Source: Streptomyces fulvoviolaceus (GTDB taxonomy: Bacteria; Actinomycetota; Actinomycetes; Streptomycetales; Streptomycetaceae). From it: 64,000 bases of DNA. The position numbers and the translations under genes were made by a program. Positions 8,124 to 17,167 of this stretch are shown in pieces. The stretch spans positions 26,574-90,573 of the forward strand of contig NZ_JOEY01000047.1 of NCBI RefSeq assembly GCF_000718165.1. Reading direction: 5' to 3'. The notes beneath the pieces are model-generated. The model had not been told where the DNA came from, made no database searches, and worked only from the letters and a program-made list of their open reading frames with translations. Position 1 is the stretch's first letter, and every line of letters starts with the position of its first letter.

Positions 8124-9073
8124 GCAGGCGGCCTGCCGCCCACCCCTTCCACCGCGAGGGCACCCGCCCGACACCCCTCGGCCGCCGCGTCCTCGGGCTC
8201 GGCGCCCGCGAGCAGGGAGGCGAGGAACGCCCCCGTGAACGCGTCGCCGGCCCCGGTGGTGTCACGCGGCTTCGCCGGTACGGCGGGCACGCGGGCGCAC
8301 ACGGCGCCGGACCGCGCGACCAGCGCACCGTCCGCCCCCTGCTTGGCGACCACCAGCGGGACGTGGCGGCTCAGCTTGGCCGCCGCGTCCGCCGCATCGG
8401 GCAACCCGGTGAGCAGACACGCCTCGTCACGGCTGGGCAGCAGGACGTCCACCCCTTCGACGAGCGCCAGGAATCGGTCGACGCCCAGCCCCACGAGGAA
8501 GCCTGCCGACGCCGGGTCCAGGCTCACCGGCACGCCACGCGCGCGTGCCGCCTTCAGGGCCACCTCCACCAGCGCCCGGTTCGGCTCCGAGAACAGGAGG
8601 TAGCCCGACAGGTGCAGCCGCGCGACGCCGTCGAGCAGCGCGTCCGACCAGTCGTCCGGCTCCAGCCGCGACGACGCGCCGCTGTCCGTGAGGAACGTCC
8701 GCTCGGCGGCGGCCCCCGAGTCGACGAGGCAGATCACCGTCCCGGTCGGCGCCTCGGGGTCGACGACCAGATGGGGTCGTACTCCGCACGCGATCAGCTC
8801 CCGCTCGTGCCAGGCGGCCGCCTCCGCGCCCACCCGCCCGAGCAGCCGCACCTCGGCGTGGCCCTCGCGCGCGGCCCAGCAGGCCACATTGGCGCCCGCG
8901 CCGCCCGGCACCGTGCGGATCGTGGCGGCCGTGTCCGTGCCGCCGGCGAGCGGTCCCCGATGCCGGGCCACCACGTCCGTGATGACGTCCCCGACGACCA
9001 GCAGCGCGCCGTCGGGACGCACCGGGCCGGGCCGGTCGACAGCCGCACCCGGCCGGGGCAGCCCCGCTGTCAC
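8114..9073 (-). CDS. psuK: PfkB-family carbohydrate kinase, probable pseudouridine kinase
   Basis: A 319-residue ribokinase-fold kinase. The N-terminal PfkB region has VPGGAGANVACWAAREG (binding of the sugar). The C-terminal signature DTTGAGDAFTGAFLASL contains the catalytic aspartate and the anion hole. The GTG start at 9073 overlaps the stop of psuG as GTGA, so the two are translationally coupled. PsuK phosphorylates pseudouridine to pseudouridine 5'-phosphate, the substrate of the neighbouring glycosidase. That role is assigned mainly from this linkage; by sequence alone it could be another PfkB kinase. Confidence 0.8.
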   Translation of the reverse strand: MTAGLPRPGAAVDRPGPVRPDGALLVVGDVITDVVARHRGPLAGGTDTAATIRTVPGGAGANVACWAAREGHAEVRLLGRVGAEAAAWHERELIACGVRPHLVVDPEAPTGTVICLVDSGAAAERTFLTDSGASSRLEPDDWSDALLDGVARLHLSGYLLFSEPNRALVEVALKAARARGVPVSLDPASAGFLVGLGVDRFLALVEGVDVLLPSRDEACLLTGLPDAADAAAKLSRHVPLVVAKQGADGALVARSGAVCARVPAVPAKPRDTTGAGDAFTGAFLASLLAGAEPEDAAAEGCRAGALAVEGVGGRPPAPE

Positions 9074-9978
9074 GCCCCGGCCCAGGCCGCCGCGATCCGT
9101 CCCGCCAGCCGTACGTTGCCGCGCACCGCCGCCAGATTGGCGTCCAGCGAGGCGCCGTCGGTGTGCCGGACCAGGTAGTCGAGCAGGAACGGCGTGACGC
9201 CCTGACCGGTGACACCCTCCTCCTCGCACGCCTGCAGCGCGGCGGCGAGCACACGCGCGTGCAGCTCGGGATCCAGCTGCTCCCGCTCGGGCACGGGGTT
9301 GGCGACGATCAGCGACGACTCGGGGCCGTCGAGCGTGTCCTGCGCCCGCATGACGTCCGCCACCTGCTGCGGGCTGTCCAGCCGCCACTCCACGGGGTGC
9401 CCCGAGTCGGACAAGTAGAAGCCGGGGAACCGGTCCGTGCCGTACCCGGCCACCGCGACGCCCAGGGTCTCGAGCCGCTGCAGGGTCGCGGGCACGTCCA
9501 GGATCGACTTCACCCCCGCGCACACCACGGTGATCCGCGTGCGCGCCAGCAGCCCGAGGTCGGCCGACTCGTCCTGGGTGACCGTCCACTCCCGGTGCAC
9601 CCCGCCGAGCCCGCCCGTCGCGAACACCCGTACGCCCGCCAGGGCCGCCAGCAGCGCGGTCGCCGACACCGTGGTCGCCCCGCTCGCTCCCGAGGCCACC
9701 GCGAGCGGCAGGTCACGGTGACCCAGCTTGCGGATCCCGTCCTCGTTCGCGACCCGCTCCAACTGCTCCTTGTCCAGGCCGACATGGGGCCGCCCGTCCA
9801 GCACGGCGATCGTCGCGGGTACGGCCCCCTCCTGCCGTACGACGTCCTCCAGCTCCAGGGCCACCTGCAGATTGCGCGGGCGCGGCAGCCCGTGCGCGAT
9901 GATCGTGGACTCCAGGGCCACCACGGGTCGACGCGCGTCGATCGCGTCGCGCACTTCTTCGGACATCACCAGCACCAC
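9070..9978 (-). CDS. psuG: Pseudouridine-5'-phosphate glycosidase
   Basis: A 302-residue enzyme that reversibly splits pseudouridine 5'-phosphate into uracil and ribose 5-phosphate. Family landmarks are VVALESTIIAHGLPRPRN near the N-terminus and the GHRDLPLA / ATTVSATALLAALAGVRVFATGGLGGVHR block. The latter carries the active-site residues. Later come CAGVKSILD, YLSDSGHPVEWRLDS and the C-terminal EGVTGQGVTPFLLDYL. I choose GTG 9978 because AGGAGG lies seven bases before it; ATG 9966 is possible. It forms a pseudouridine-salvage operon with the kinase. Confidence 0.92.
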   Translation of the reverse strand: MVLVMSEEVRDAIDARRPVVALESTIIAHGLPRPRNLQVALELEDVVRQEGAVPATIAVLDGRPHVGLDKEQLERVANEDGIRKLGHRDLPLAVASGASGATTVSATALLAALAGVRVFATGGLGGVHREWTVTQDESADLGLLARTRITVVCAGVKSILDVPATLQRLETLGVAVAGYGTDRFPGFYLSDSGHPVEWRLDSPQQVADVMRAQDTLDGPESSLIVANPVPEREQLDPELHARVLAAALQACEEEGVTGQGVTPFLLDYLVRHTDGASLDANLAAVRGNVRLAGRIAAAWAGA

Positions 9979-10077
9979 GTGCCTGCCTCCTGTCGTTCGG
10001 TCTTCCCTCATCTCTGGCAGGCGGCACACCTGGTCAAACACAGGCGGCCTGTGGGGGAGGCCACTTGCGGCAGCCAT

Positions 10078-10112
10078 GGACAGGGGCGCCCACCTGCGTG
10101 AGCACCCCTGTC
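10078..10112 (-). terminator. Hairpin downstream of fdhA
   Basis: GGACAGGGG followed by CGC at 10078-10089 pairs with GC-A-CCCCTGTCC ending at 10112. The stem is 12 base pairs with one mismatch. It lies 20 bases past the formaldehyde dehydrogenase stop and has no U-tract in that direction, as is usual in Streptomyces. Confidence 0.55.
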
Positions 10113-10132
10113 CCGCCGGCTTTTTCAGTACC

Positions 10133-11359
10133 TCAGACCGGCTGTACGCCCTTCAGCGCCCCGTGCGGATCGAGCACGTACTTGCGGCTGGCGCCCTGGT
10201 CGAACTCGGCGTAGCCGCGCGGTGCGTCCTCCAGTCCGATCACCGTCGCGTTGACGGCCTTGGCGATGTGCACACGGCCGTGCAGGATCGCCATCATCAA
10301 GCTCCGGTTGTACGTCATCACCGGGCACTGTCCGGTCGTGAAGCGGTGGCTCTTGGCCCAGCCGAGCCCGAGCCGCACCTTCAGCGTGCCGCTCCTCGCG
10401 TCCTCGTCGACCCCGCCGGGGTCGGCCGTGACATACAGACCGGGGATGCCCAGCGCACCGCCCGCGCGCGTGATGCCCATCAGCGAGTTGAGGACGGTCG
10501 CAGGCGCCTCGGGGGCCTCCTTCCCGTGCGCCCGTGCCTCGAAGCCGACCGCGTCGACCGCGGCGTCCACCTCGGGCTCCCCGAGGATCTGCGCGATCTG
10601 GTCCTCCACGCTGCCCTGCGACACGTCGACGGTCTCGCAGCCGAAACTCCTTGCCTGCGCGAGACGTTCGGCATTGAGGTCGCCGACGATGACCACGGCG
10701 GCGCCCAGCAGCTGCGCCGAAGCGGCCGCCGCCAGACCCACCGGGCCCGCCCCGGCGACGTACACCGTCGACCCGACACCGGCACCCGAGCTGACCACGC
10801 CGTGGAAGCCGGTCGGGAAGATGTCCGACAGCATGGTCAGGTCGAGCAGCTTCGCGCGGGCCTCGTCCCGGTCCGGGAACTTCAGCAGGTTGAAGTCCGC
10901 GTACGGGACCATGGCGAACTCGGCCTGGCCGCCGACCCAGCCGCCCATGTCGACATAGCCGTAGGCCGCGCCCGGACGGGCCGGGTTGACGTTCAGGCAG
11001 ATGCCGGTCTTGCGCTCCTTGCAGTTGCGACACCGCCCGCAGGCGATGTTGAACGGTACGGAGACGATGTCGCCGACGTCGATGAACTCGACGTCCGGAC
11101 CCCGTTCGACGACCTCGCCGGTGATCTCGTGTCCGAGGACCAGCCCCTCGGGCGCGGTCGTCCGCCCGCGCACCATGTGCTGGTCACTGCCGCAGATGTT
11201 GCTGGCGAGCACCTTGAGGATCACACCGTGCCGGCACTTGCGGCCGACGTTGTCGGGTGCGACCCCCGGCCCGTCCTGGAGTTCAAGCGTCGGGCGGTCG
11301 ATGGTCCTGACTTCCACCGCGCCCGGCTTGAGATACGCGACTGCCCTGTTTGCGCTCAT
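10133..11359 (-). CDS. fdhA: Glutathione-independent formaldehyde dehydrogenase (zinc ADH superfamily)
   Basis: A 408-residue NAD-dependent zinc dehydrogenase of the Pseudomonas-type formaldehyde dismutase/dehydrogenase group. Catalytic-zinc ligands are in NICGSDQH (Cys, Asp, His) and GHEITGEV. The structural zinc site is CGRCRNCKERKTGIC. The NAD fold has VAGAGPVGLAAAASAQLLGA. The long insert WVGGQAEFAMVPYADFNLLKFPD and the C-terminal AEFDQGASRKYVLDPHG are typical of this subgroup. It probably oxidises formaldehyde or related aldehydes to acids. ATG 11359 is the natural start. Confidence 0.88.
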   Translation of the reverse strand: MSANRAVAYLKPGAVEVRTIDRPTLELQDGPGVAPDNVGRKCRHGVILKVLASNICGSDQHMVRGRTTAPEGLVLGHEITGEVVERGPDVEFIDVGDIVSVPFNIACGRCRNCKERKTGICLNVNPARPGAAYGYVDMGGWVGGQAEFAMVPYADFNLLKFPDRDEARAKLLDLTMLSDIFPTGFHGVVSSGAGVGSTVYVAGAGPVGLAAAASAQLLGAAVVIVGDLNAERLAQARSFGCETVDVSQGSVEDQIAQILGEPEVDAAVDAVGFEARAHGKEAPEAPATVLNSLMGITRAGGALGIPGLYVTADPGGVDEDARSGTLKVRLGLGWAKSHRFTTGQCPVMTYNRSLMMAILHGRVHIAKAVNATVIGLEDAPRGYAEFDQGASRKYVLDPHGALKGVQPV

Positions 11360-11511
11360 GTCTGATCGCCGTCCCTTCGGCTCCGATCGGCTCCGAGCCC
11401 ATGGATGCCAGTGGCTGTGCGCATGGCGGAGTCTGCTACCGCGTCGGCATTCCGACCAGCCGTCGCGCGCGGACCTTCGCGAAGGGATGCGGGTCAGAAC
11501 GATGAAGGGAT

Positions 11512-11546
11512 ACGAGGACGAGGGACACGAGGACGAGGGACACGAG
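11512..11546. repeat. 15-bp tandem repeat at the 3' edge of ogt
   Basis: Two full copies and part of a third of ACGAGGACGAGGGAC (11512-11526, 11527-11541, then ACGAG) end immediately at the ogt stop codon. They are noncoding and purine-rich on the + strand. Confidence 0.7.
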
Positions 11547-12101
11547 TCAGAACAGCGGCTCGGGCAGCACGCCCTCCAGGGCGAGCAGCTTGCGCTTGGT
11601 CTCCAGGCCGCCGCCGAACCCACCGATGCCGCCGTCGCTCTCGACGACCCGGTGGCAGGGCACGACGACCGGCAGCGGGTTGGAGCCCATCGCCGCCCCC
11701 ACCGCCTGGGCGGCGCCCGGCTGACCGACCCGCCCGGCCAGGTCGCCGTAGCCGACGACCGAGCCGTACGGCACGCCGGAGGCCAGCTCGCGCAGCACCT
11801 GCCGGTTGAAGCCCGAGATCAGCGACCAGTCCAGCGGCAGCTCGAAGTCGTGCCGCTCACCCGCGAAGTACGCGTCGACCTGGCGTATCGCCTCGGCCAG
11901 CAGTGGGGATTCGGGTGCCTCCACGGGCTCGGTGCCCAGCCGGGACGCGAGCCGGTCCAGCGTCTTGTCGCGTACCGCCTCGTCGGCGTGGAAAACGACG
12001 TTGACCAGCCCCTCACCGGTGGCGGCCAGCAGAAGCGGGCCGATGTCGGTGTTGACGACGGCCCACACGATCTGCTGCTCGTCCTGCCCATGGCTGTTCA
12101 T
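11547..12101 (-). CDS. ogt: Methylated-DNA--protein-cysteine S-methyltransferase
   Basis: A 184-residue DNA repair protein that transfers O6-alkyl groups from guanine to its own cysteine. The active-site motif VVVPCHRVV is intact. It is preceded by the helix-turn-helix-like AVGAAMGSNPLP and by SGFNRQVLRELASGVPYGSVVGYGDLA. The C-terminal GGIGGFGGGLETKRKLLALEG is also typical. ATG 12101 has no Shine-Dalgarno sequence but lies seven bases after a TACGGT -10, so translation is probably leaderless from a DNA-damage promoter. Confidence 0.93.
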   Translation of the reverse strand: MNSHGQDEQQIVWAVVNTDIGPLLLAATGEGLVNVVFHADEAVRDKTLDRLASRLGTEPVEAPESPLLAEAIRQVDAYFAGERHDFELPLDWSLISGFNRQVLRELASGVPYGSVVGYGDLAGRVGQPGAAQAVGAAMGSNPLPVVVPCHRVVESDGGIGGFGGGLETKRKLLALEGVLPEPLF

Positions 12102-12108
12102 GCGATCC

Positions 12109-12131
12109 ACCGTACGACCCGCCACTGACAA
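12109..12131 (-). promoter_or_regulatory. RecA-NDp/PafBC-type DNA-damage promoter of ogt
   Basis: On the minus strand TTGTCAGTG (12131-12123) is followed by 8 bases and TACGGT (12114-12109). This is an exact match to the mycobacterial RecA-independent damage promoter TTGTCRGTG-N8-TANNNT. The spacer is identical to that of uvrB (GCGGGTCG). Confidence 0.8.
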
Positions 12132-12132
12132 C

Positions 12133-12163
12133 GCCCGGGGAGCGGGCGGCGGGCTCCCCGGGC
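12133..12163 (-). terminator. Terminator hairpin after glpQ
   Basis: GCCCGGGGAGC (12133-12143) and GCTCCCCGGGC (12153-12163) are perfect 11-base arms. They lie 10 bases beyond the glpQ stop and isolate the ogt promoter from glpQ transcription. Confidence 0.7.
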
Positions 12164-12173
12164 CGGGCGGTGC

Positions 12174-13043
12174 TCAGGCCGTGCGCAGCGCCTTGAGCAC
12201 CACGTCGGGCTTGTTGGTGATGATGCCGTCGACGCCGTGCCCCGCGACCCGCCGGGCGGTGGCCGTGCTGTTGACGGTCCAGGTGAAGACCTCCAGCGGC
12301 CTGCCGTGCGGCCCCGTGAAGGCGTGGACGGCGGAGACGTACCCCGCGGAGATCGAACTGTGGGAGGGATTGATCTGGTCGGCGAAGGTCGCGTACACGG
12401 GCAGGTCCGCCACGGCCGGCGTGCCGAGGAAGCCCGTCTTGACGGCGGGCTTCAGCTGGTGCACGGTCCGTAGGCTGGCAGCACTGAAGCTCTGCACGAT
12501 CAGCCGCTTCGCGTGCAGCCGGTCCAGCCAGCCCTCGTTGCCGAGGACCTTGAGGGTCTGGCCCTCGATGCCCGGGTACAGCTCCGGGTTCTTGATTTCC
12601 AGGAGCAGCTTCTGGTGGTGGCGGTCGACACGGGCCACGTACCGCTCGAGCGTCGGCACGCGCGCGTTCGCGTACGCGGGGCCGAACCAGCTCCCCGCGT
12701 CCAGGCGCGCGATCTCGGCGGCGGTGAAGTCCTTCACCTTCCAGGGCGCACGGCCGGGGAAGACCTCCTCGACGTCGGTGGTGCGCTGCAGGCTGTCGTC
12801 GTGGACGACGACGAGCTCGCCGTCCCTGGTGCGCTGGACGTCGTTCTCGACCCAGCCGATGCCCAGCTCGTCCGCCTTGTCGACGGCGGCCAGGGTGTTC
12901 TCGGGCGCGTAGGCGGACGCCCCACGGTGAGCGATGACCGTGGGGCGTGCACTGTCCTGGGCCCGGACGTCGGAGGTGGGAATCAGGAGAGCGGCGGTCC
13001 CCAGGAGTGCGGTGGTCGTGGCGACAGCAGCGCGCGCGTGCAT
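12174..13043 (-). CDS. glpQ: Secreted glycerophosphodiester phosphodiesterase
   Basis: A 289-residue GDPD-family enzyme that releases glycerol 3-phosphate from deacylated phospholipids or teichoic acid. An N-terminal signal peptide (about 1-28, ending near VRAQ) directs export. The catalytic barrel begins VIAHRGASAYAPENTLAAVDKADELG, with both active-site histidines present: HRG, and VVVHDDSLQRTT. Metal-ligand acids are in WVENDVQ and LLLEIKNPE. ATG 13043 has GAGGAG five bases upstream. Confidence 0.92.
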   Translation of the reverse strand: MHARAAVATTTALLGTAALLIPTSDVRAQDSARPTVIAHRGASAYAPENTLAAVDKADELGIGWVENDVQRTRDGELVVVHDDSLQRTTDVEEVFPGRAPWKVKDFTAAEIARLDAGSWFGPAYANARVPTLERYVARVDRHHQKLLLEIKNPELYPGIEGQTLKVLGNEGWLDRLHAKRLIVQSFSAASLRTVHQLKPAVKTGFLGTPAVADLPVYATFADQINPSHSSISAGYVSAVHAFTGPHGRPLEVFTWTVNSTATARRVAGHGVDGIITNKPDVVLKALRTA

Positions 13044-13323
13044 GCGTACTCCTCGCGTCGAGCGATCACAGACAGCTCAACTGTGACAGCAGAGGGTCAA
13101 TGGCGGAGGGGTGCAGAATGGCCACAACCTGAATGGGGTTGCCCCAAGTCCGCACACCGGTGCCGCACAACTGGGGCAAGGCCGTGTTTCTTTGCCGGAA
13201 AATCGTTCGACCATTCTGGTGGGAGTCATACTCTCTGCCTCAGCCCTGACCGCTCGGGCGGTCCTGGGGAGGGGCGCATTTCAGGGAATTCCGGGACGTA
13301 AGAGGGCGGAAGGGTTGCCGCGC
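13044..13323. promoter_or_regulatory. Divergent glpQ / MHYT intergenic region with inverted repeats
   Basis: 280 bases with no gene. TCACAG (13066-13071) and CTGTGA (13081-13086) form an inverted repeat 23 bases upstream of the glpQ ATG, a candidate operator. Further right, TTGCCCCA (13139-13146) and TGGGGCAA (13172-13179) enclose the palindrome CACCGGTG (13155-13162). I see no convincing -35/-10 pair. Confidence 0.35.
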
Positions 13324-14190
13324 ATGCAAGGCACGGTCGACGGATTCAGCTACGGACTCGTCACACCGCTGGTGGCCTACCTCATGGCGTGCCTGGGCGG
13401 TGCTCTCGGCCTGCGCTGCACCACCAGGGCGATGCTCGTCAGACAGTCCTGGCGCCCCGGCTGGCTCGCCCTCGGATCGGCCGCGATCGGCTCCGGCATC
13501 TGGACCATGCACTTCATCGCGATGATGGGATTCAAGGTCCAGCAGGCTCCGATCCACTACGACAAGCCGATCACGTTCGCGAGCCTGGGTGTCGCCATCG
13601 TCATGGTCGGCATCGGGATCTTCATCGTCGGCTACAAGGGCGCGACCGGAACGGCCCTGATGACCGGGGGTGCCATCACCGGTCTGGGCGTCGCCTCGAT
13701 GCACTACCTGGGCATGGCCGGCATGCGCTTCAACGGAAAGCTGGAGTACAACACGCTGACCGTCTCCGCCTCCGTCGTCATAGCCGTCGTCGCGGCCACC
13801 GCCGCCCTGTGGGCCGCCGGACAGGTCAGAGGCTTCCTGTGGAGCGTGGGTGCGAGCCTCGTCATGGGGCTCGCCGTCACCGGCATGCACTACACCGGCA
13901 TGGCCGCCCTCAGCGTCCACCTCCACGGCGCGACCTCTCCCACCGGGGGCGACTCGCCCGCCTCGCTGCTCGCGCCCATGATGATCGGTCCGCTCGCCTT
14001 CCTGCTGCTCGCCGGCGTTGTCGTGATGTTCGATCCGCTGATGGTCATGGGCAAGCCCGACTGGACCCCCACCGAGAACAAGCCGGGAATACCGGCTCGC
14101 GAGCTCGTCCCCCACCCCACCCGTCGGACCGCGCTGCGTCCCCGTCGGCAGTCGGGGCACCGGAGCTCCCGCACCCCGCAGAACCGCTGA
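13324..14190 (+). CDS. MHYT-domain integral membrane protein
   Basis: A 288-residue membrane protein with seven predicted helices. It carries the repeated signature of the MHYT sensor domain: [10 protein letters not shown] (about 59-68), [10 protein letters not shown] (about 120-129) and [10 protein letters not shown] (about 187-196). The methionine/histidine positions are thought to bind copper and sense O2, CO or NO. Most MHYT proteins carry GGDEF/EAL or kinase outputs. This one ends in a short basic proline/arginine-rich tail (about 245-288) with no output domain, so it must signal through a partner or act as a metal protein. Start ATG 13324 follows GGAAGG. Confidence 0.82.
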   Translation: MQGTVDGFSYGLVTPLVAYLMACLGGALGLRCTTRAMLVRQSWRPGWLALGSAAIGSGIWTMHFIAMMGFKVQQAPIHYDKPITFASLGVAIVMVGIGIFIVGYKGATGTALMTGGAITGLGVASMHYLGMAGMRFNGKLEYNTLTVSASVVIAVVAATAALWAAGQVRGFLWSVGASLVMGLAVTGMHYTGMAALSVHLHGATSPTGGDSPASLLAPMMIGPLAFLLLAGVVVMFDPLMVMGKPDWTPTENKPGIPARELVPHPTRRTALRPRRQSGHRSSRTPQNR

Positions 14191-14200
14191 TCCGGCCACG

Positions 14201-14223
14201 TTGTCAGTGGCGGGTCGTACGGT
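14201..14223 (+). promoter_or_regulatory. RecA-NDp/PafBC-type DNA-damage promoter of uvrB
   Basis: TTGTCAGTG (14201-14209), 8 bases, TACGGT (14218-14223). The -10 ends seven bases before the uvrB ATG at 14231, predicting transcription start at or next to the A of ATG. Confidence 0.85.
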
Positions 14224-14230
14224 GGACTCC

Positions 14231-16369
14231 ATGCGGCCCGTTTCCCACATCGAACGCACGGTGGCGCCCTTCGAGGTCGTCAGCCCCTACCAGCCCAGCG
14301 GCGACCAGCCGGCGGCCATCGCCGAGCTGGCCAAGCGCATCGAGGCCGGTGAGAAGGACGTCGTCCTGCTCGGCGCGACCGGCACCGGCAAGTCCGCCAC
14401 CACCGCGTGGATGATCGAGAAGCTCCAGCGCCCCACGCTCGTGATGGCCCCGAACAAGACGCTGGCCGCCCAGCTGGCGAACGAGTTCCGCGAGCTGCTG
14501 CCGAACAACGCCGTCGAGTACTTCGTCTCGTACTACGACTACTACCAGCCCGAGGCGTACGTCCCCCAGTCGGACACCTACATCGAGAAGGACTCCTCGA
14601 TCAACGAGGAGGTCGAACGCCTGCGGCACTCCGCGACCAACTCGCTGCTCACCCGCCGCGACGTCATCGTGGTCGCCTCGGTCTCTTGCATCTACGGCCT
14701 CGGTACCCCGCAGGAGTACGTGGACCGGATGGTCCCCCTCAAGGTCGGCGACGAGATCGACCGGGACCAGCTGCTGCGTCGCTTCGTGGACATCCAGTAC
14801 ACGCGCAACGACCTCGCCTTCACCCGCGGCACCTTCCGCGTCCGCGGCGACACCATTGAGATCTTCCCGGTCTACGAGGAGCTCGCCGTCCGGATCGAGA
14901 TGTTCGGCGACGAGATCGAAGCCCTCTCCACGCTGCACCCGCTCACCGGCGAGATCATCAGCGACGACCAGCAGGTGTACGTCTTCCCGGCCTCCCACTA
15001 CATCGCCGGCCCCGAGCGCATGGAGCGGGCCGTCAACGCCATCGAGAAGGAGCTGGGGGAGCGCCTGGCCGAGCTGGAGAAGCAGAGCAAGCTCCTGGAG
15101 GCCCAGCGGCTGCGCATGCGCACGACGTACGACCTCGAGATGCTCCGCCAGATCGGCTCCTGCTCCGGCGTCGAGAACTACTCGATGCACTTCGACGGCC
15201 GCTCGCCCGGCTCCGCGCCGAACACCCTGATCGACTACTTTCCGGACGACTTCCTGCTCGTCATCGACGAGTCGCACGTCACGGTCCCGCAGATCGGCGC
15301 CATGTACGAGGGCGACGCCTCCCGCAAGCGCACCCTCGTCGACCACGGCTTCCGGCTGCCCTCCGCCCTGGACAACCGCCCCCTGAAGTGGGAGGAGTTC
15401 CAAGGGCGCATCGGCCAGACCGTCTACCTGTCGGCGACACCGGGCAAGTACGAGCTCTCGCGCTCGGACGGCTTCGTCGAGCAGATCATCCGGCCCACCG
15501 GCCTCATCGACCCCGAGGTCGTCGTCAAGCCCACCGAGGGCCAGATCGACGACCTGGTGCACGAGATCCGTAAGCGCACCGAGAAGGACGAGCGCGTCCT
15601 GGTCACCACGCTCACCAAGAAGATGGCCGAGGACCTCACCGACTACTTCCTGGAGCTCGGCATCCAGGTGCGCTATCTGCACAGCGACGTCGACACGCTG
15701 CGGCGCGTGGAGCTGCTGCGTGAACTGCGCGCCGGCGAGTTCGACGTCCTGGTCGGCATCAACCTCCTCCGCGAGGGCCTCGACCTGCCCGAGGTGTCCC
15801 TGGTGGCCATCCTCGACGCCGACAAGGAGGGCTTCCTGCGCTCCGGCACCTCCCTGATCCAGACCATCGGCCGCGCGGCGCGCAATGTCTCCGGCCAGGT
15901 CCACATGTACGCCGACAAGATCACCGCGGCGATGGAGAAGGCCATCGAGGAGACCAACCGGCGCAGGGAGAAGCAGGTCGCGTACAACACGGAGCGGGGC
16001 ATCGACCCCCAGCCGCTCCGCAAGAAGATCAACGACATCGTCGCCCAGATCGCCCGCGAGGACGTCGACACCGAGCAGCTTCTCGGCTCCGGCTACCGCA
16101 AGGGGAAGGACGGCAAGGGCGCCAAGGCCCCTGTGCCCTCCCTCGGCAACAAGGCGGCAGGGGGCGGCAAGGCCGCCAAGGGCAAGGCCAAGGAGACGGT
16201 CCCGACCGACCGCCCCGCGGCCCAGCTCACCGAGCAGATCGAGGAGATGACGGAGCGCATGCGCGCCGCCGCCGCCGACCTCCAGTTCGAGATCGCGGCC
16301 CGGCTGCGCGACGAGGTCTCCGAGATGAAGAAGGAGCTCCGCCAGATGAAGGAGGCGGGCCTCGCCTGA
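14231..16369 (+). CDS. uvrB: Excinuclease ABC subunit B
   Basis: A 712-residue helicase-like damage-verification subunit of nucleotide excision repair. Walker A is GATGTGKS (48-55). The beta-hairpin that clamps the lesion strand is [16 protein letters not shown] (about 97-112). The DEAD-like motif is VIDESHVT, and helicase motifs V and VI are [14 protein letters not shown] and QTIGRAARN. The C-terminal UvrC-interacting coiled coil ([12 protein letters not shown]...[12 protein letters not shown]) is present. A K/G/A-rich linker (about 620-660) precedes it. Start ATG 14231 is set by the promoter; there is no ribosome binding site, so the mRNA is probably leaderless. Confidence 0.97.
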   Translation: MRPVSHIERTVAPFEVVSPYQPSGDQPAAIAELAKRIEAGEKDVVLLGATGTGKSATTAWMIEKLQRPTLVMAPNKTLAAQLANEFRELLPNNAVEYFVSYYDYYQPEAYVPQSDTYIEKDSSINEEVERLRHSATNSLLTRRDVIVVASVSCIYGLGTPQEYVDRMVPLKVGDEIDRDQLLRRFVDIQYTRNDLAFTRGTFRVRGDTIEIFPVYEELAVRIEMFGDEIEALSTLHPLTGEIISDDQQVYVFPASHYIAGPERMERAVNAIEKELGERLAELEKQSKLLEAQRLRMRTTYDLEMLRQIGSCSGVENYSMHFDGRSPGSAPNTLIDYFPDDFLLVIDESHVTVPQIGAMYEGDASRKRTLVDHGFRLPSALDNRPLKWEEFQGRIGQTVYLSATPGKYELSRSDGFVEQIIRPTGLIDPEVVVKPTEGQIDDLVHEIRKRTEKDERVLVTTLTKKMAEDLTDYFLELGIQVRYLHSDVDTLRRVELLRELRAGEFDVLVGINLLREGLDLPEVSLVAILDADKEGFLRSGTSLIQTIGRAARNVSGQVHMYADKITAAMEKAIEETNRRREKQVAYNTERGIDPQPLRKKINDIVAQIAREDVDTEQLLGSGYRKGKDGKGAKAPVPSLGNKAAGGGKAAKGKAKETVPTDRPAAQLTEQIEEMTERMRAAAADLQFEIAARLRDEVSEMKKELRQMKEAGLA

Positions 16370-16377
16370 CCCGCGTC

Positions 16378-16407
16378 GAGCGGCCCGGCCGACGGTCCGG
16401 GCCGCTC
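16378..16407 (+). terminator. Terminator hairpin after uvrB
   Basis: GAGCGGCCCGG (16378-16388) and CCGGGCCGCTC (16397-16407) form an 11-base perfect stem eight bases after the uvrB stop. Confidence 0.75.
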
Positions 16408-16458
16408 CGCACGCGCTGTGTTGCAAGACCGACACAAAGTGCGGACCGACGTGCGTCA

Positions 16459-16481
16459 CTGTCAGTGGCCCTGCGTAGGGT
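16459..16481 (+). promoter_or_regulatory. RecA-NDp/PafBC-like promoter of terD
   Basis: CTGTCAGTG (16459-16467), 8 bases, TAGGGT (16476-16481). It differs from the consensus only in the first T. The start codon of terD lies 55 bases downstream, with a normal ribosome binding site. Confidence 0.7.
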
Positions 16482-16536
16482 TCTGGTCAACCGCGGATGC
16501 CGCGGCAACAGGGGACGTTCGAGAGGGGATCAGCGC

Positions 16537-17115
16537 GTGACCGTCAACATGACCAAGGGTCAGGCCATCAGTCTGCAGAAGAGCGACGGAGGCAGCCTGA
16601 CCGCGGTGCGTATGGGTCTCGGCTGGCAGGCGGCTCCCCGGCGCGGCCTGTTCGGCTCGCGCACCCGGGAGGTCGATCTCGACGCCTCCGCCGTCCTGTT
16701 CGCGGACAAGCAGCCGGTCGACGTCGTCTTCTTCCGCCACCTGGTGAGTGACGACGGCTCGGTGCGCCACACCGGTGACAACCTCGTCGGCGGCGTCGGC
16801 CAGGGCGGGGACGACGAGGCGATCCTCGTCGACCTGGCGCGTATCCCGGTCCACATCGACCAGATCGTCTTCACCGTGAACTCCTTCACGGGCCAGACCT
16901 TCCAAGAAGTGCAGAACGCGTTCTGCCGCCTGGTCGACGAGACCAACGGCCAGGAGCTTGCCCGCTACACGCTCGCGGGCGGCGGCCAGTACACGGCCCA
17001 GATCATGGCGAAGGTGCACCGCACGGGCCCGGGCTGGACGATGACCGCCCTCGGCACCCCGGCCAACGGCCGTACCTTCCAGGACCTGATGCCGGCGATC
17101 CTGCCGCACCTGTAG
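16537..17115 (+). CDS. terD: TerD-family stress/tellurium-resistance protein
   Basis: A 192-residue calcium-binding beta-sandwich protein of the Ter system, involved in responses to tellurite, phage and membrane or DNA stress. The core begins GQAISLQK and contains DLDASAVLF, HTGDNLVGGVGQGGDDEAI (acidic Ca2+ site) and the C-terminal GWTMTALG. GTG 16537 follows GAGGGG by eight bases. A damage-type promoter lies upstream and the TerD-fusion gene follows 52 bases downstream. Confidence 0.92.
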   Translation: MTVNMTKGQAISLQKSDGGSLTAVRMGLGWQAAPRRGLFGSRTREVDLDASAVLFADKQPVDVVFFRHLVSDDGSVRHTGDNLVGGVGQGGDDEAILVDLARIPVHIDQIVFTVNSFTGQTFQEVQNAFCRLVDETNGQELARYTLAGGGQYTAQIMAKVHRTGPGWTMTALGTPANGRTFQDLMPAILPHL

Positions 17116-17167
17116 CCGACCACCGCGCGGCACACGACATCACACAACGACACAGGGGGAGAAGGCG

